Shown: positions 1-5,527 of the stretch, one piece after another
How positions within the stretch are numbered: the first letter of the stretch is position 1
How the letters are laid out: each line of letters starts with the position of its first letter
DNA from: Candidatus Scatomorpha stercorigallinarum
Lineage (GTDB): Bacteria; Bacillota_A; Clostridia; Oscillospirales; Oscillospiraceae
NCBI GenBank assembly: GCA_018713375.1
Contig: DVOV01000184.1
Coordinates: 1 to 8,011 of the forward strand
Length of the DNA: 8,011 nucleotides
Direction: 5' to 3'
The notes under the pieces: generated by a model
The model's input: the letters and a program-made list of their open reading frames with translations, nothing else
What the model was told of the DNA's origin: nothing
Databases searched by the model: none
Program-made: the position numbers and the translations under genes

Positions 1-92
1 GCAAGAGCCTCGCGGGTTTTCTACTATAAGTATCTATTTGCTTTCCGTAGACCGGCGCGCAGCGCAACTGCCTCCTTATCGCAGCCTGGGCC

Positions 93-117
93 AGCCCTAC
101 TTGTAGGGGAGGCTTTT
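93..117 (+). terminator. Imperfect hairpin with T-rich tail, possible terminator
   Basis: AGCCCTAC at 93-100 can pair with GTAGGG...GCT at 103-114 if a few bases bulge, and TTTT follows at 114-117, then GGTTT. On the plus strand this could end a transcript entering from the left edge. No T-run follows it on the minus strand, so it is a poor terminator for thyX. The rest of 1-141 shows no gene. It might instead be a dispersed repeat. Confidence 0.3.
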
Positions 118-141
118 GGTTTCTGCAAGCCGGCGGGGCGG

Positions 142-1473
142 TCAGGCCTCCGGCGACCTGGGGTGGCCGCAGGACATGGCGCCTTCGGGGCAGCGGCCGG
201 TCATGTAGCATGTGGGGCCGTAGAGGGAGAAGAGCAGCGGCCAGCGCGCGCGCAGGGCCTCGAGGGCGGCCTCGGCGCACCGGCGTATCTCCCACTGCGC
301 GCGCTCGCAGCAGCGCAGGCGCATGAACACGGCCAGCTCACGGGCATTCATCGTCGTCACCGCGCTCACCGTCTGCCCGGCGAGGAGGAGATAGACCGAG
401 TCGGCGCGGGACATGCCCAGCGCGCGCAGCTCCTCCGCCGCCTCGCCGGCCAGGGCGAAGGCCGCGCGGTACTCCGATTCCAGATGCGCGTCGAGGACGC
501 TCTGCGGCAGCACATAGCGCTCGTATGAGCAGCAGCCGGCGAGCTCCGGCGGGCAGAGCGACTGCATGCGGTGCCGCGTCAGGTGCGTCAGCGCCGCCAG
601 CGAGAGCGCGCCGAAGCGCAGCGTGAACGCCGCCTGTTCCAGCTCACGCGCGCGCGGCGCGTTCAGCAGCGCGCGCAGGAATTCGCGCTGCCGCCCCTCG
701 TCCAGCTCCGCCGGCTGATACCCGCGCATCAGCGCCGCGGCGCGGCAGATGTCCCGCTCCGGCTGTTCCGGGCCGCCCAGCACCTCCGCCAGCGGCGCGT
801 CCGCCGGCATTTGGGCGCGCGCGGCGGGGATATCCGGCAGCTTCGCCGCATAGCGCTCGCGCTCGCGCCGCACCAGATAGGGGAAGCGCTCCTCGCACTG
901 GGCAAAGAGCTCCTCGCCCAGCGCCCTCAGCTCGGGATAGGCCGCGCCGCGGCCGTAGGCCAGCTCGTTGAGCATGTGCATCAGCTCGCGGGCGTTCAGC
1001 GTGCAGTAAAAGTTGCTGTGGAAGCAGTAGGGCAGCACGAAGCGTGCGTCCTCCTTGGGCACGCCGGCAGCCTCCAGGCGCGCATAGAGCGCGAAAAGCC
1101 GCTCCACCGCCCGCCGGAAGACCTCCCGCGCGCCGGCGGCGCAGCCTTCAAAGGACGGCTCGTACACGCCGGCGGCGGAGAAATCGACATAGCGCCGGCT
1201 CTTCACCGTGAAGGACGCCAGCCGGAACTCGATGATGAACTGCTCGGCAAAGACCGAGACGTCCTCAAAGGCGAGGTTCAGCACCGCGTGCTCCGTCACC
1301 GAGCTGTGCCCGGAGGCAAGTATCTTGCCGATCAGCCGCGCGTTCTTCTCCTCCTGCCCGGCGGACCTCTCATACAGCGCGCAGGCCGTCCCCTCCGTGG
1401 AGGAGATGCGCCCCGCGCAGGAAACGATGCGGTGCGGCTCCGGCGTGGAGCCGATGATCCTCGCGTGTCCCAT
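142..1473 (-). CDS. thyX: Tandem-domain FAD-dependent thymidylate synthase (ThyX)
   Basis: Homologue of flavin-dependent thymidylate synthase, which makes dTMP from dUMP with methylenetetrahydrofolate, NADPH and FAD in the cytoplasm. At 443 aa it is about twice a single-domain ThyX and contains two copies of the fold. The first half has ASGHSSVTEHA (53-63) and FRLASFTVKSRRY (83-95), which fits the ThyX signature RHR-x7-S at R84 and S92, but the leading Arg-His is replaced by Glu-Phe. The second half keeps an intact RHR (300-302), with a short insertion before SYERY (316-320), and TTMNARELAVFMRLR (373-387), the usual C-terminal helix. The tail has three cysteines (C422, C428, C435). I chose ATG at 1473 because a GGGAGG ribosome site lies 8 bases upstream; the longer reading from 1530 overlaps the promoter. 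It lies 69 bp behind the ribbon-helix-helix gene and has its own promoter. The family is firm; full catalytic activity is inference. Confidence 0.9.
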   Translation of the reverse strand: MGHARIIGSTPEPHRIVSCAGRISSTEGTACALYERSAGQEEKNARLIGKILASGHSSVTEHAVLNLAFEDVSVFAEQFIIEFRLASFTVKSRRYVDFSAAGVYEPSFEGCAAGAREVFRRAVERLFALYARLEAAGVPKEDARFVLPYCFHSNFYCTLNARELMHMLNELAYGRGAAYPELRALGEELFAQCEERFPYLVRRERERYAAKLPDIPAARAQMPADAPLAEVLGGPEQPERDICRAAALMRGYQPAELDEGRQREFLRALLNAPRARELEQAAFTLRFGALSLAALTHLTRHRMQSLCPPELAGCCSYERYVLPQSVLDAHLESEYRAAFALAGEAAEELRALGMSRADSVYLLLAGQTVSAVTTMNARELAVFMRLRCCERAQWEIRRCAEAALEALRARWPLLFSLYGPTCYMTGRCPEGAMSCGHPRSPEA

Positions 1474-1501
1474 TTTCTGCGCCTCCCATGCGTTTTCTGA
1501 T

Positions 1502-1530
1502 ATCATACCACGCCGCGCCGCGGCGCGCAA
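1502..1530 (-). promoter_or_regulatory. Sigma-A-type promoter of thyX
   Basis: On the minus strand TTGCGC (1530-1525) is followed after exactly 17 bases by TATGAT (1507-1502), with TG one base ahead of the -10 box, an extended -10 arrangement. Transcription would start near 1495, about 22 bases upstream of the chosen thyX ATG. The spacer is a GC-rich near-palindrome. This promoter also argues against the longer ThyX start at 1530. Confidence 0.6.
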
Positions 1531-1542
1531 TCGCCCGGACGC

Positions 1543-1734
1543 TCAGTCCTCGATGCGCACGATGTCCAGCGCGCGCTCCAGCAGGAGGTTTATCAGCTCG
1601 TTGCGCGAGCGGTTGGTGCGCGCGGCCAGCCCGTCCAGCCGCTCGAGCGTCTCGTCCTTCATCCGCACGGAGACCACCTTGTGCCCGTCGTCCCCACGCG
1701 GCTGCTTTTTCTTGATCCTTATCTCGCCTGCCAT
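1543..1734 (-). CDS. Small ribbon-helix-helix (CopG/Arc-like) DNA-binding protein
   Basis: A 63-aa protein with the ribbon-helix-helix pattern: a basic N-terminus (IKKKQPRG, 7-14), a beta strand (HKVVSVRM, 18-25), helix 1 (DETLERLDGLAARTN, 27-41), the turn residues NRSRNEL (41-47) and helix 2 (NELINLLLERALDIV, 45-59). In this family dimers place the paired strands in the DNA major groove and bind short palindromes, often repressing their own gene. The start ATG at 1734 has GGGGTGAG upstream. It is transcribed away from the lipoprotein gene across a shared control region rich in palindromes, so autoregulation is a reasonable inference. No toxin partner is visible next to it, so there is no support for an antitoxin role. 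The target genes are unknown. Confidence 0.85.
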   Translation of the reverse strand: MAGEIRIKKKQPRGDDGHKVVSVRMKDETLERLDGLAARTNRSRNELINLLLERALDIVRIED

Positions 1735-1768
1735 GCTCTCACCCCGTCCCTTCTTCCCCCAGTTTAGC

Positions 1769-1798
1769 TTGACAGGTATAGTTTTAGTATACTATAAT
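1769..1798 (+). promoter_or_regulatory. Near-consensus sigma-A promoter of the lipoprotein gene
   Basis: A perfect TTGACA (1769-1774) and a perfect TATAAT (1793-1798) are separated by 18 bases. Transcription would start near 1805, leaving a leader of about 50 bases before the ATG at 1854. The -10 box lies inside the palindromic array at 1777-1820, so a protein bound there should block polymerase. Confidence 0.8.
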
Positions 1799-1820
1799 AA
1801 TATAGTCTGTAATGACTATA
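1777..1820. promoter_or_regulatory. Array of four palindromic half-sites, candidate operator
   Basis: Half-sites alternate as TATAGT (1777-1782), ACTATA (1791-1796), TATAGT (1801-1806) and ACTATA (1815-1820). They form two 20-bp inverted repeats with a 24-bp period; the second has 7-bp perfect arms (TATAGTC/GACTATA). The middle pair also makes an inverted repeat, and TAGTATACTA (1785-1794) is a 10-bp perfect palindrome. The array covers the -10 box and predicted start point of the plus promoter and lies upstream of the divergent ribbon-helix-helix gene, whose product is the obvious candidate ligand. That link is inference. Confidence 0.6.
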
Positions 1821-1853
1821 AAAATGTAGTGTATACGCAAAGGGGTGAGCGAT

Positions 1854-2147
1854 ATGAAGCGCGCGGCGGCGCTGTTGCTGCTGGCGGGGCTGCTGCTGGC
1901 GCTCTCGGGCTGCGGCTGCGGCGGGCTGGAGCCGGCGCTGGAGGCCGTGCGCGGCTGGGACGCGGCGCGGCGCTGGGGATGCCGGTTCAACGCCCTGCGC
2001 GCGGAAGGGGCGCTGGTGGTGGCCGCGCGCAGCGAAGCGGGCGGGGCCATGAGCGCGCAGCGTGCGCGCGAGCTGCAGCTCGCGATCGCCGCCGAGCTGG
2101 AGCCGTACCTGCCGGAGGGCTGCGAGCTGTACATAGACGTGCGTTGA
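1854..2147 (+). CDS. Short lipoprotein of unknown function
   Basis: A 97-aa protein with a textbook lipoprotein signal: MKR, a leucine/alanine-rich hydrophobic stretch (4-16) and a lipobox LSGC (17-20), so C20 would be lipidated and the protein anchored on the outer face of the membrane. The mature part is about 77 aa. It suggests a strand (ALVVAAR, 53-59), a helix (about 67-85) and a final strand (CELYIDV, 90-96), with further cysteines at 22, 43 and 90. I do not recognise the family. It is not SpoVAC, which is a larger multi-pass membrane protein, and it does not clearly match YhcN/YlaJ spore lipoproteins. The ATG at 1854 has GGGGTGA at suitable spacing; an in-frame GTG at 1845 lies inside that ribosome site. 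spoVAD starts 70 bp downstream on the same strand, so a role in sporulation is possible but unproved. Confidence 0.75.
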   Translation: MKRAAALLLLAGLLLALSGCGCGGLEPALEAVRGWDAARRWGCRFNALRAEGALVVAARSEAGGAMSAQRARELQLAIAAELEPYLPEGCELYIDVR

Positions 2148-2169
2148 AAAGCCGCCGGTGCAACATTTG

Positions 2170-2199
2170 GAATAACGGCGCGCCGCTTCTGGCACACTA
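2170..2199 (+). promoter_or_regulatory. Sigma-G-like (forespore) promoter ahead of spoVAD
   Basis: GAATA (2170-2174) fits the sigma-G -35 pattern G-H-A-T-R. After 18 bases, CACACTA (2193-2199) differs at one position from the -10 pattern CATHHTA. In Bacillus subtilis the spoVA operon is transcribed by sigma-G. The predicted start near 2206 leaves a leader of only about 12 bases, overlapping the ribosome site, which weakens the call. Confidence 0.4.
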
Positions 2200-2217
2200 A
2201 GGCCGAGGTGATATGCG

Positions 2218-3210
2218 ATGGGCGAGACGCTCGTTTTGAAGAACGCGCCGGCGGTGTCGGCGTTTGCCTCCGTCGTGGGGCAGAAGGAGGCGGACGGGCC
2301 GCTGGGCCGGCGCTTCGACGCCGTGGAGCCGGACGCCCGCGCCGGGCAGGACAGCTGGGAGAAGGCCGAGAGCGCCATGCTGCGCCGGGCCATCGACATG
2401 GCGGCGGAGCGTGCCGGCGGCGCGCCCGGCTGCGTGCTCGCGGGCGACCTGCTCAACCAGTGCGCCGGCTCGGCCTACGCCGTGCGCGGGCTGGCGGCGC
2501 CGTTTTTCGGGCTCTATGGGGCCTGCTCCACCATGGCGGAGGGCCTGGGCCTGGCCGCGCTGCTGGTGGACGGCGGATATTTTGAGAGCGCCGCGGCGGC
2601 CACCGGCTCGCACTTCTGCTCGGCGGAGCGGCAGTTCCGCTACCCGCTCGAATACGGCGGCGTGCGCACGCCCACCGCCCAGTGGACCGTCACCGGCGCG
2701 GGCTGCGTGGTGCTCTCGCGCGAGGGCGCGGGGCCATATGTAACACGCTTCACGCCGGGGCGCATCGTGGACGCCGGCATCAAAGATATGGCGAACATGG
2801 GCGCGGCCATGGCCCCCGCGGCCTACGACACGCTGAAGCGGCATTTTGAACAGACGGGCCGCGCCCCCGGGTACTACGACGTCGTCCTCACCGGCGACCT
2901 CGGCCGCCTGGGGCAGGAGATACTGCGCGACCTGTTCGCCGCCGACGGCGTTGACCTGGGGCCGAACTACATGGACTGCGGCGTGCTCATCTACGACATC
3001 GAGCGGCAGGATACGCACTGCGGCGGCTCCGGCTGCGGCTGCTCGGCCAGCGTCCTCACGGGGCACTTCCTGCGCGGGATGCGCGACGGGCTCTGGCGGC
3101 GCGTGCTCTTCGCCGCCACCGGCGCGCTGATGAGCCCTACCACCGCCCAGCAGGGCGAGAGCATACCCGCCATCTGCCACGCCGTGGCCATCGAGAGCGG
3201 GAGGTGCTGA
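2218..3210 (+). CDS. spoVAD: Stage V sporulation protein AD, dipicolinate-binding SpoVA subunit
   Basis: A 330-aa protein, close to the normal SpoVAD length, with a thiolase-like fold. SpoVAD belongs to the SpoVA system that moves calcium-dipicolinate into the forespore and lets it out at germination; the Bacillus protein binds dipicolinic acid. Family landmarks are AGDLLNQ (75-81), YGACSTMAEGL (100-110, with a Cys where thiolases have their nucleophile), ATGSHFCSAERQFRYPLEYG (128-147), TAQWTVTGAG (153-162), TGDLGRLGQEILRDL (225-239), MDCGVLIYD (252-260) and GGSGCGCSASVL (269-280). The ATG at 2218 has GAGGTGA six bases upstream. The stop lies two bases before the spoVAE ATG, and the spoVAE ribosome site is inside the end of this gene, so the two are probably translationally coupled. 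The gene is intact. It shows the host forms, or descends from an organism that forms, endospores. Confidence 0.96.
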   Translation: MGETLVLKNAPAVSAFASVVGQKEADGPLGRRFDAVEPDARAGQDSWEKAESAMLRRAIDMAAERAGGAPGCVLAGDLLNQCAGSAYAVRGLAAPFFGLYGACSTMAEGLGLAALLVDGGYFESAAAATGSHFCSAERQFRYPLEYGGVRTPTAQWTVTGAGCVVLSREGAGPYVTRFTPGRIVDAGIKDMANMGAAMAPAAYDTLKRHFEQTGRAPGYYDVVLTGDLGRLGQEILRDLFAADGVDLGPNYMDCGVLIYDIERQDTHCGGSGCGCSASVLTGHFLRGMRDGLWRRVLFAATGALMSPTTAQQGESIPAICHAVAIESGRC

Positions 3211-3212
3211 AA

Positions 3213-3578
3213 ATGGGGCTGTTCATCGCCTGCCTGAAGGCTTTCCTTGTGGGCGGGGCCGTCTGCTGCCTGGCCGAGCTGCTGATCGACAAGACGGGGC
3301 TGACGCCCGCGCGCATACTCACGCTCTGCGTGGTGCTGGGGGCGGCCCTGGGCGCGCTGGGGCTCTACGGCCCCTTTGCCGAGTGGGCCGGCGCGGGGGC
3401 CACGGTGCCGCTGCCGGGATTTGGCAACCTGCTCGCGCGCGGCGTGCGCGAGGCGGTGGCCGAACACGGGCTACTGGGCGCGCTCACCGGCGGGCTCTCC
3501 GCGGCCGCCGCCGGCATCACCGCCGCCATGTGCGCCGGCGCGCTCGCGGCGGTCATTTTCAAGCCGCATGAAAAATGA
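3213..3578 (+). CDS. spoVAE: Stage V sporulation protein AE, SpoVA channel membrane subunit
   Basis: A 121-aa membrane protein of the SpoVAE (SpoVAEb) family, a partner of SpoVAC and SpoVAD in dipicolinate transport across the spore inner membrane. Hydrophobic segments lie at about 5-25, 35-53 and 87-116. The loop LLIDKTGLTPARIL (23-36) and the segment GATVPLPGFGNLLARG (62-77) are characteristic of the family. The ATG at 3213 is preceded by GGAGG eight bases away, within the last codons of spoVAD. An in-frame GTG at 3204 would add three residues and overlap spoVAD, and is less likely. It is the last plus-strand gene before a convergent region, so transcription must stop in 3579-4016, where two hairpin candidates occur. 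Confidence 0.94.
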   Translation: MGLFIACLKAFLVGGAVCCLAELLIDKTGLTPARILTLCVVLGAALGALGLYGPFAEWAGAGATVPLPGFGNLLARGVREAVAEHGLLGALTGGLSAAAAGITAAMCAGALAAVIFKPHEK

Positions 3579-3583
3579 CCAGG

Positions 3584-3605
3584 CTGCGGCGGCCAACGGC
3601 CGCAG
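3584..3605 (+). terminator. GC hairpin after spoVAE, weak terminator candidate
   Basis: CTGCGGC (3584-3590) pairs perfectly with GCCGCAG (3599-3605) across an 8-base loop, starting five bases after the spoVAE stop. Only GTATTTG follows, not a real T-run, so termination here may be inefficient or the hairpin may only protect the mRNA end. Confidence 0.4.
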
Positions 3606-3640
3606 GTATTTGCGCTGCGCGCCGCCCACAGGCGGAGGAG

Positions 3641-3666
3641 TGCAGGGGCGAGGGCCCCTGCTCCCC
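3641..3666. repeat. Left copy of a hairpin repeat flanking the element
   Basis: GCAGGGGC (3642-3649) and GCCCCTGC (3654-3661) form a perfect 8-bp stem with loop GAGG, followed by TCCCC. A related hairpin in the same orientation, also followed by TCCCC, lies at 4072-4092 on the other side of the element. The two stems differ by a paired change (G-C to A-T), so pairing is kept. Confidence 0.65.
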
Positions 3667-3790
3667 TATTCTGAGAGATTTCTTTTTGTCTTGTCAAAAA
3701 GAAACCCCTCAGACTCCAAAGAGAAAACCGCTTTGGTGCGTGTCGATACGTAAAATCTGCCCGGCAGTCCGGGTCGTGACTGACTTTCGG

Positions 3791-3948
3791 GTGGTCATCC
3801 CGTAATCGGATGGCCTTGCACAACGCCGACCGCGGTTGGCTTCGCTTCGCTCGCGCCGCTGACGGGATTGTAATCGTTAGTGCCGCGACCGCAGGGAGCA
3901 ACGCACGGACGGCGATGCAGAAAACGCATTCGACAACGGGATGACCAC
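3791..3948. repeat. 13-bp inverted repeat enclosing a possible structured RNA
   Basis: GTGGTCATCCCGT (3791-3803) is the exact reverse complement of 3936-3948, enclosing 132 bases. Shorter stems can be drawn inside, such as CCGAC/GTTGG around CGCG at about 3826-3839. A long closing stem followed 37 bases later by an intrinsic terminator resembles the layout of a structured non-coding RNA, but a DNA-level role in the mobile element is equally possible. No promoter is convincing on either strand. Confidence 0.4.
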
Positions 3949-3979
3949 TTTTGACAACTGAAAACCTGTAAAAACACGC

Positions 3980-4016
3980 AAAAAACGCTCCGACTACCGC
4001 CGGAGCGCTTTTCTTT
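3980..4016. terminator. Bidirectional intrinsic terminator inside the element
   Basis: CGCTCCG (3986-3992) and CGGAGCG (4001-4007) form a 7-bp GC-rich stem with an 8-base loop. On the plus strand CTTTTCTTT follows. On the minus strand six T residues (3985-3980) follow the stem directly, making the minus direction stronger. It can end both the spoVAE transcript and the convergent FNT operon transcript. Confidence 0.75.
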
Positions 4017-4071
4017 GGAGTCTGAGGGGTTTCTTTTGGCGCAAGCAAAAGAAACCTCTCAGAGGAGCCAT

Positions 4072-4092
4072 GCAGGGACGTTAAGTCCCTGC
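4072..4092. repeat. Right copy of the flanking hairpin repeat
   Basis: GCAGGGAC (4072-4079) and GTCCCTGC (4085-4092) form a perfect 8-bp stem with loop GTTAA, followed by TCCCC (4093-4097). It matches the left copy at 3642-3661 in direct orientation. A further small hairpin, CCGGC/GCCGG (4100-4114), lies between it and the FNT stop codon; neither has a T-run. Confidence 0.6.
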
Positions 4093-4114
4093 TCCCCGCC
4101 CGGCTATTGGCCGG

Positions 4115-4732
4115 TCATTTGAATATCTTTTTCACTGCCGGCACGAGCAGGCCGCCGAGCGAGTTGCCCACCGTGTTGACGATGATGAAGAGGACGGCGT
4201 CGGCGCTCCAGCTGCCGGTGAGGGAGATGAAGTACATATTCGCCACGCAGTGCTCAAAGCCGCTGATGGCGAATACGGCCACGCCCAGGAACAGCGCCAG
4301 GTACTTGCCCAGCGCGTCCGGGATGATGCGGTAGCCGTCCACGGCGATGAAGATGAGCACGTTGCAGAATACCGAGAGGACGAAAACGCTCAGCAGCCCG
4401 TCGCCCAGCTTGGCGGCCACCAGCGGCGCGGCGGTCTCCGCCAGGGCGGGGTGTACGCGCGTCAGCCCCAGCAGGGCGGTGGCGATGAGCGTGCCGCCCA
4501 GGTTGCCCAGCCATATGAGCGCCAGGTCCCAGAGATACCCGGGCCCGTTGTCCAGCAGGTAGCAGACCTTGCCGGTGAACAGGTTGAAGCCGTAGTTGCT
4601 GATGGCGAAGAGCCCGGTGGTGAAGAACAGCGCGGCCACCACGCGGTTTTCGATGGAGAGGAAGGCCGTCCCGCCGATGGAGACGAAAAAGCCCGCCATG
4701 ACGCCGTATGCGAAGGTCCTCACTGCTTTCAT
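4115..4732 (-). CDS. Formate/nitrite transporter (FNT) family channel
   Basis: A 205-aa inner-membrane protein of the FNT family, pentameric channels that pass small monovalent anions such as formate, nitrite or hydrosulfide. Six hydrophobic segments are visible at about 7-27, 30-53, 66-90, 113-132, 142-166 and 178-200. The hallmark GFEHCVANMY (158-167) carries the pore histidine (H161), and K108, just before segment four, fits the conserved lysine of the family. NLFTGKV (50-56) matches the broken-helix LFTG motif. It is shorter than usual FNT proteins (about 250-285 aa), mainly in the termini and loops, yet all six segments remain. The ATG at 4732 has GGGAGGT upstream. It lies 14 bp after coaX and is the last gene of the ECF-coaX operon. 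The anion carried cannot be told from sequence; formate is only the commonest annotation. Confidence 0.93.
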   Translation of the reverse strand: MKAVRTFAYGVMAGFFVSIGGTAFLSIENRVVAALFFTTGLFAISNYGFNLFTGKVCYLLDNGPGYLWDLALIWLGNLGGTLIATALLGLTRVHPALAETAAPLVAAKLGDGLLSVFVLSVFCNVLIFIAVDGYRIIPDALGKYLALFLGVAVFAISGFEHCVANMYFISLTGSWSADAVLFIIVNTVGNSLGGLLVPAVKKIFK

Positions 4733-4746
4733 ATGTACCTCCCACG

Positions 4747-5526
4747 TTACTGCCGCCGCTGGCGGCGGTTTCTCTCCCAGATGAGCGCCAGGCCGCGCAG
4801 CGCGGCGTGCCCGTCCAGCTCGAACGCGCGCTCGCAGTGCGGTATCACCCTGGCCGCGTGCGCGCCGGTGGCGATGAGCGCGGCGCGCACGCCCAGCTCC
4901 CGCTCGATGCGCGACACCATGCCGTCGATGGCCGCCGCCGCGCCGAACACGGCGCCGGAGCGCATGCAGTCCGCCGTGTTGGTGCCAACGCATTTTCGCG
5001 GCGCCTCGAAGGGCACGCGCGGCAGCAGCGAGGCCGCGGCGCTCAGCGCGTCCGCCGCCAGCACGGGCCCCGGCATGATGCAGCCGCCCAGCAGCCGCCC
5101 GTCCGCGCCGAGGACGCTGAAGGTGGTGGCCGTGCCCACGTCCACCACGATGGCGGGCGGGTCGTGGCGCTCCAGCGCGCCCACGGCGGCGGCCACCAGG
5201 TCCGCCCCCAGCTGCGAGGGGTCGTCTATGCCGATGTTGAGCCCCGTTTTCACGCCCGCGCCCACGACCAGCGCCCGGCAGCCCGTGACGAGCTCCGCTG
5301 CGGCGGCGAGCGTGGCCGTCAGCGGCGGCACCACGCTGGCCAGCGCCGCGCCCTCGAAGCTGCCGGCGTCCACCCCGTGCAGGGCCAGCATCCGCTCCAG
5401 CAGCACGGCGTATTCGTCCGCCGTGCGCGTCGCGCGCGTCTCCAGCGAGGCGGCGCAGAGCACCTCCCCCCGCTCCAGGCAGCCCAGGCGGATCTCCGCC
5501 GTGCCGGCGTTCAGCGCGAGCAGCAT
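4747..5526 (-). CDS. coaX: Type III pantothenate kinase (CoaX) homologue with altered motifs
   Basis: A 259-aa protein of the CoaX family, ASKHA-fold kinases that phosphorylate pantothenate in the first step of coenzyme A synthesis. Recognisable blocks are ASVVPPL (63-69), GAGVKTGLNI (89-98), GAD (107-109), VDVGTATTF (128-136), GGCIMPG (147-153), VGTNTADCMRSG (180-191) and ATGAHA (219-224). Several key positions deviate. The N-terminal phosphate motif D-x-G-N-T reads NAGTA (6-10). GADR reads GADL (107-110). The TGG motif reads TGA (220-222). The Asp of GAD (D109) and D129 are kept. Activity may be reduced or lost, or the protein may be a diverged paralogue. It begins one base after the ECF gene stop, a strong sign of coupling, and is followed 14 bp later by the FNT gene. 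The family call is firm; the pantothenate kinase activity is not. Confidence 0.88.
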   Translation of the reverse strand: MLLALNAGTAEIRLGCLERGEVLCAASLETRATRTADEYAVLLERMLALHGVDAGSFEGAALASVVPPLTATLAAAAELVTGCRALVVGAGVKTGLNIGIDDPSQLGADLVAAAVGALERHDPPAIVVDVGTATTFSVLGADGRLLGGCIMPGPVLAADALSAAASLLPRVPFEAPRKCVGTNTADCMRSGAVFGAAAAIDGMVSRIERELGVRAALIATGAHAARVIPHCERAFELDGHAALRGLALIWERNRRQRRQ

Positions 5527-5527
5527 A

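Larger units (their letters stand above)
3671..4062. mobile_element. MITE-like element with nested hairpin ends
   Basis: A perfect 26-bp inverted repeat joins 3697-3722 and 4012-4037. Each arm is also half of a local hairpin: 3671-3688 pairs with 3695-3712 (two mismatches in 18), and 4022-4038 pairs with 4046-4062 (one mismatch in 17). The full ends are therefore about 51-52 bp, inverted relative to each other, and bound a 392-bp unit. No credible protein gene lies inside; the open frames here have no ribosome site or known domain. A miniature element moved by a transposase encoded elsewhere is the best fit. No target-site duplication is obvious next to the outer hairpins. It occupies most of the 536-bp gap between the convergent spoVAE and FNT genes. 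Confidence 0.65.

Noticed and set aside
571..1500. A 309-aa plus-strand open frame opposite thyX
   Set aside because: It is an arginine/glutamine-rich shadow of the ThyX coding strand.
1543..1734. Antitoxin of a toxin-antitoxin pair
   Set aside because: The next gene is thyX, 69 bp away with its own promoter; no small toxin gene adjoins the ribbon-helix-helix gene.
2197..3180. A 327-aa minus-strand open frame opposite spoVAD
   Set aside because: The plus strand codes for an intact SpoVAD; the antisense frame shows no motif and has no ribosome site.
3365..4048. A 227-aa minus-strand open frame through the MITE-like element into the spoVAE antisense
   Set aside because: It joins repeat-derived sequence to antisense of a real gene and has no domain, so it is probably spurious.
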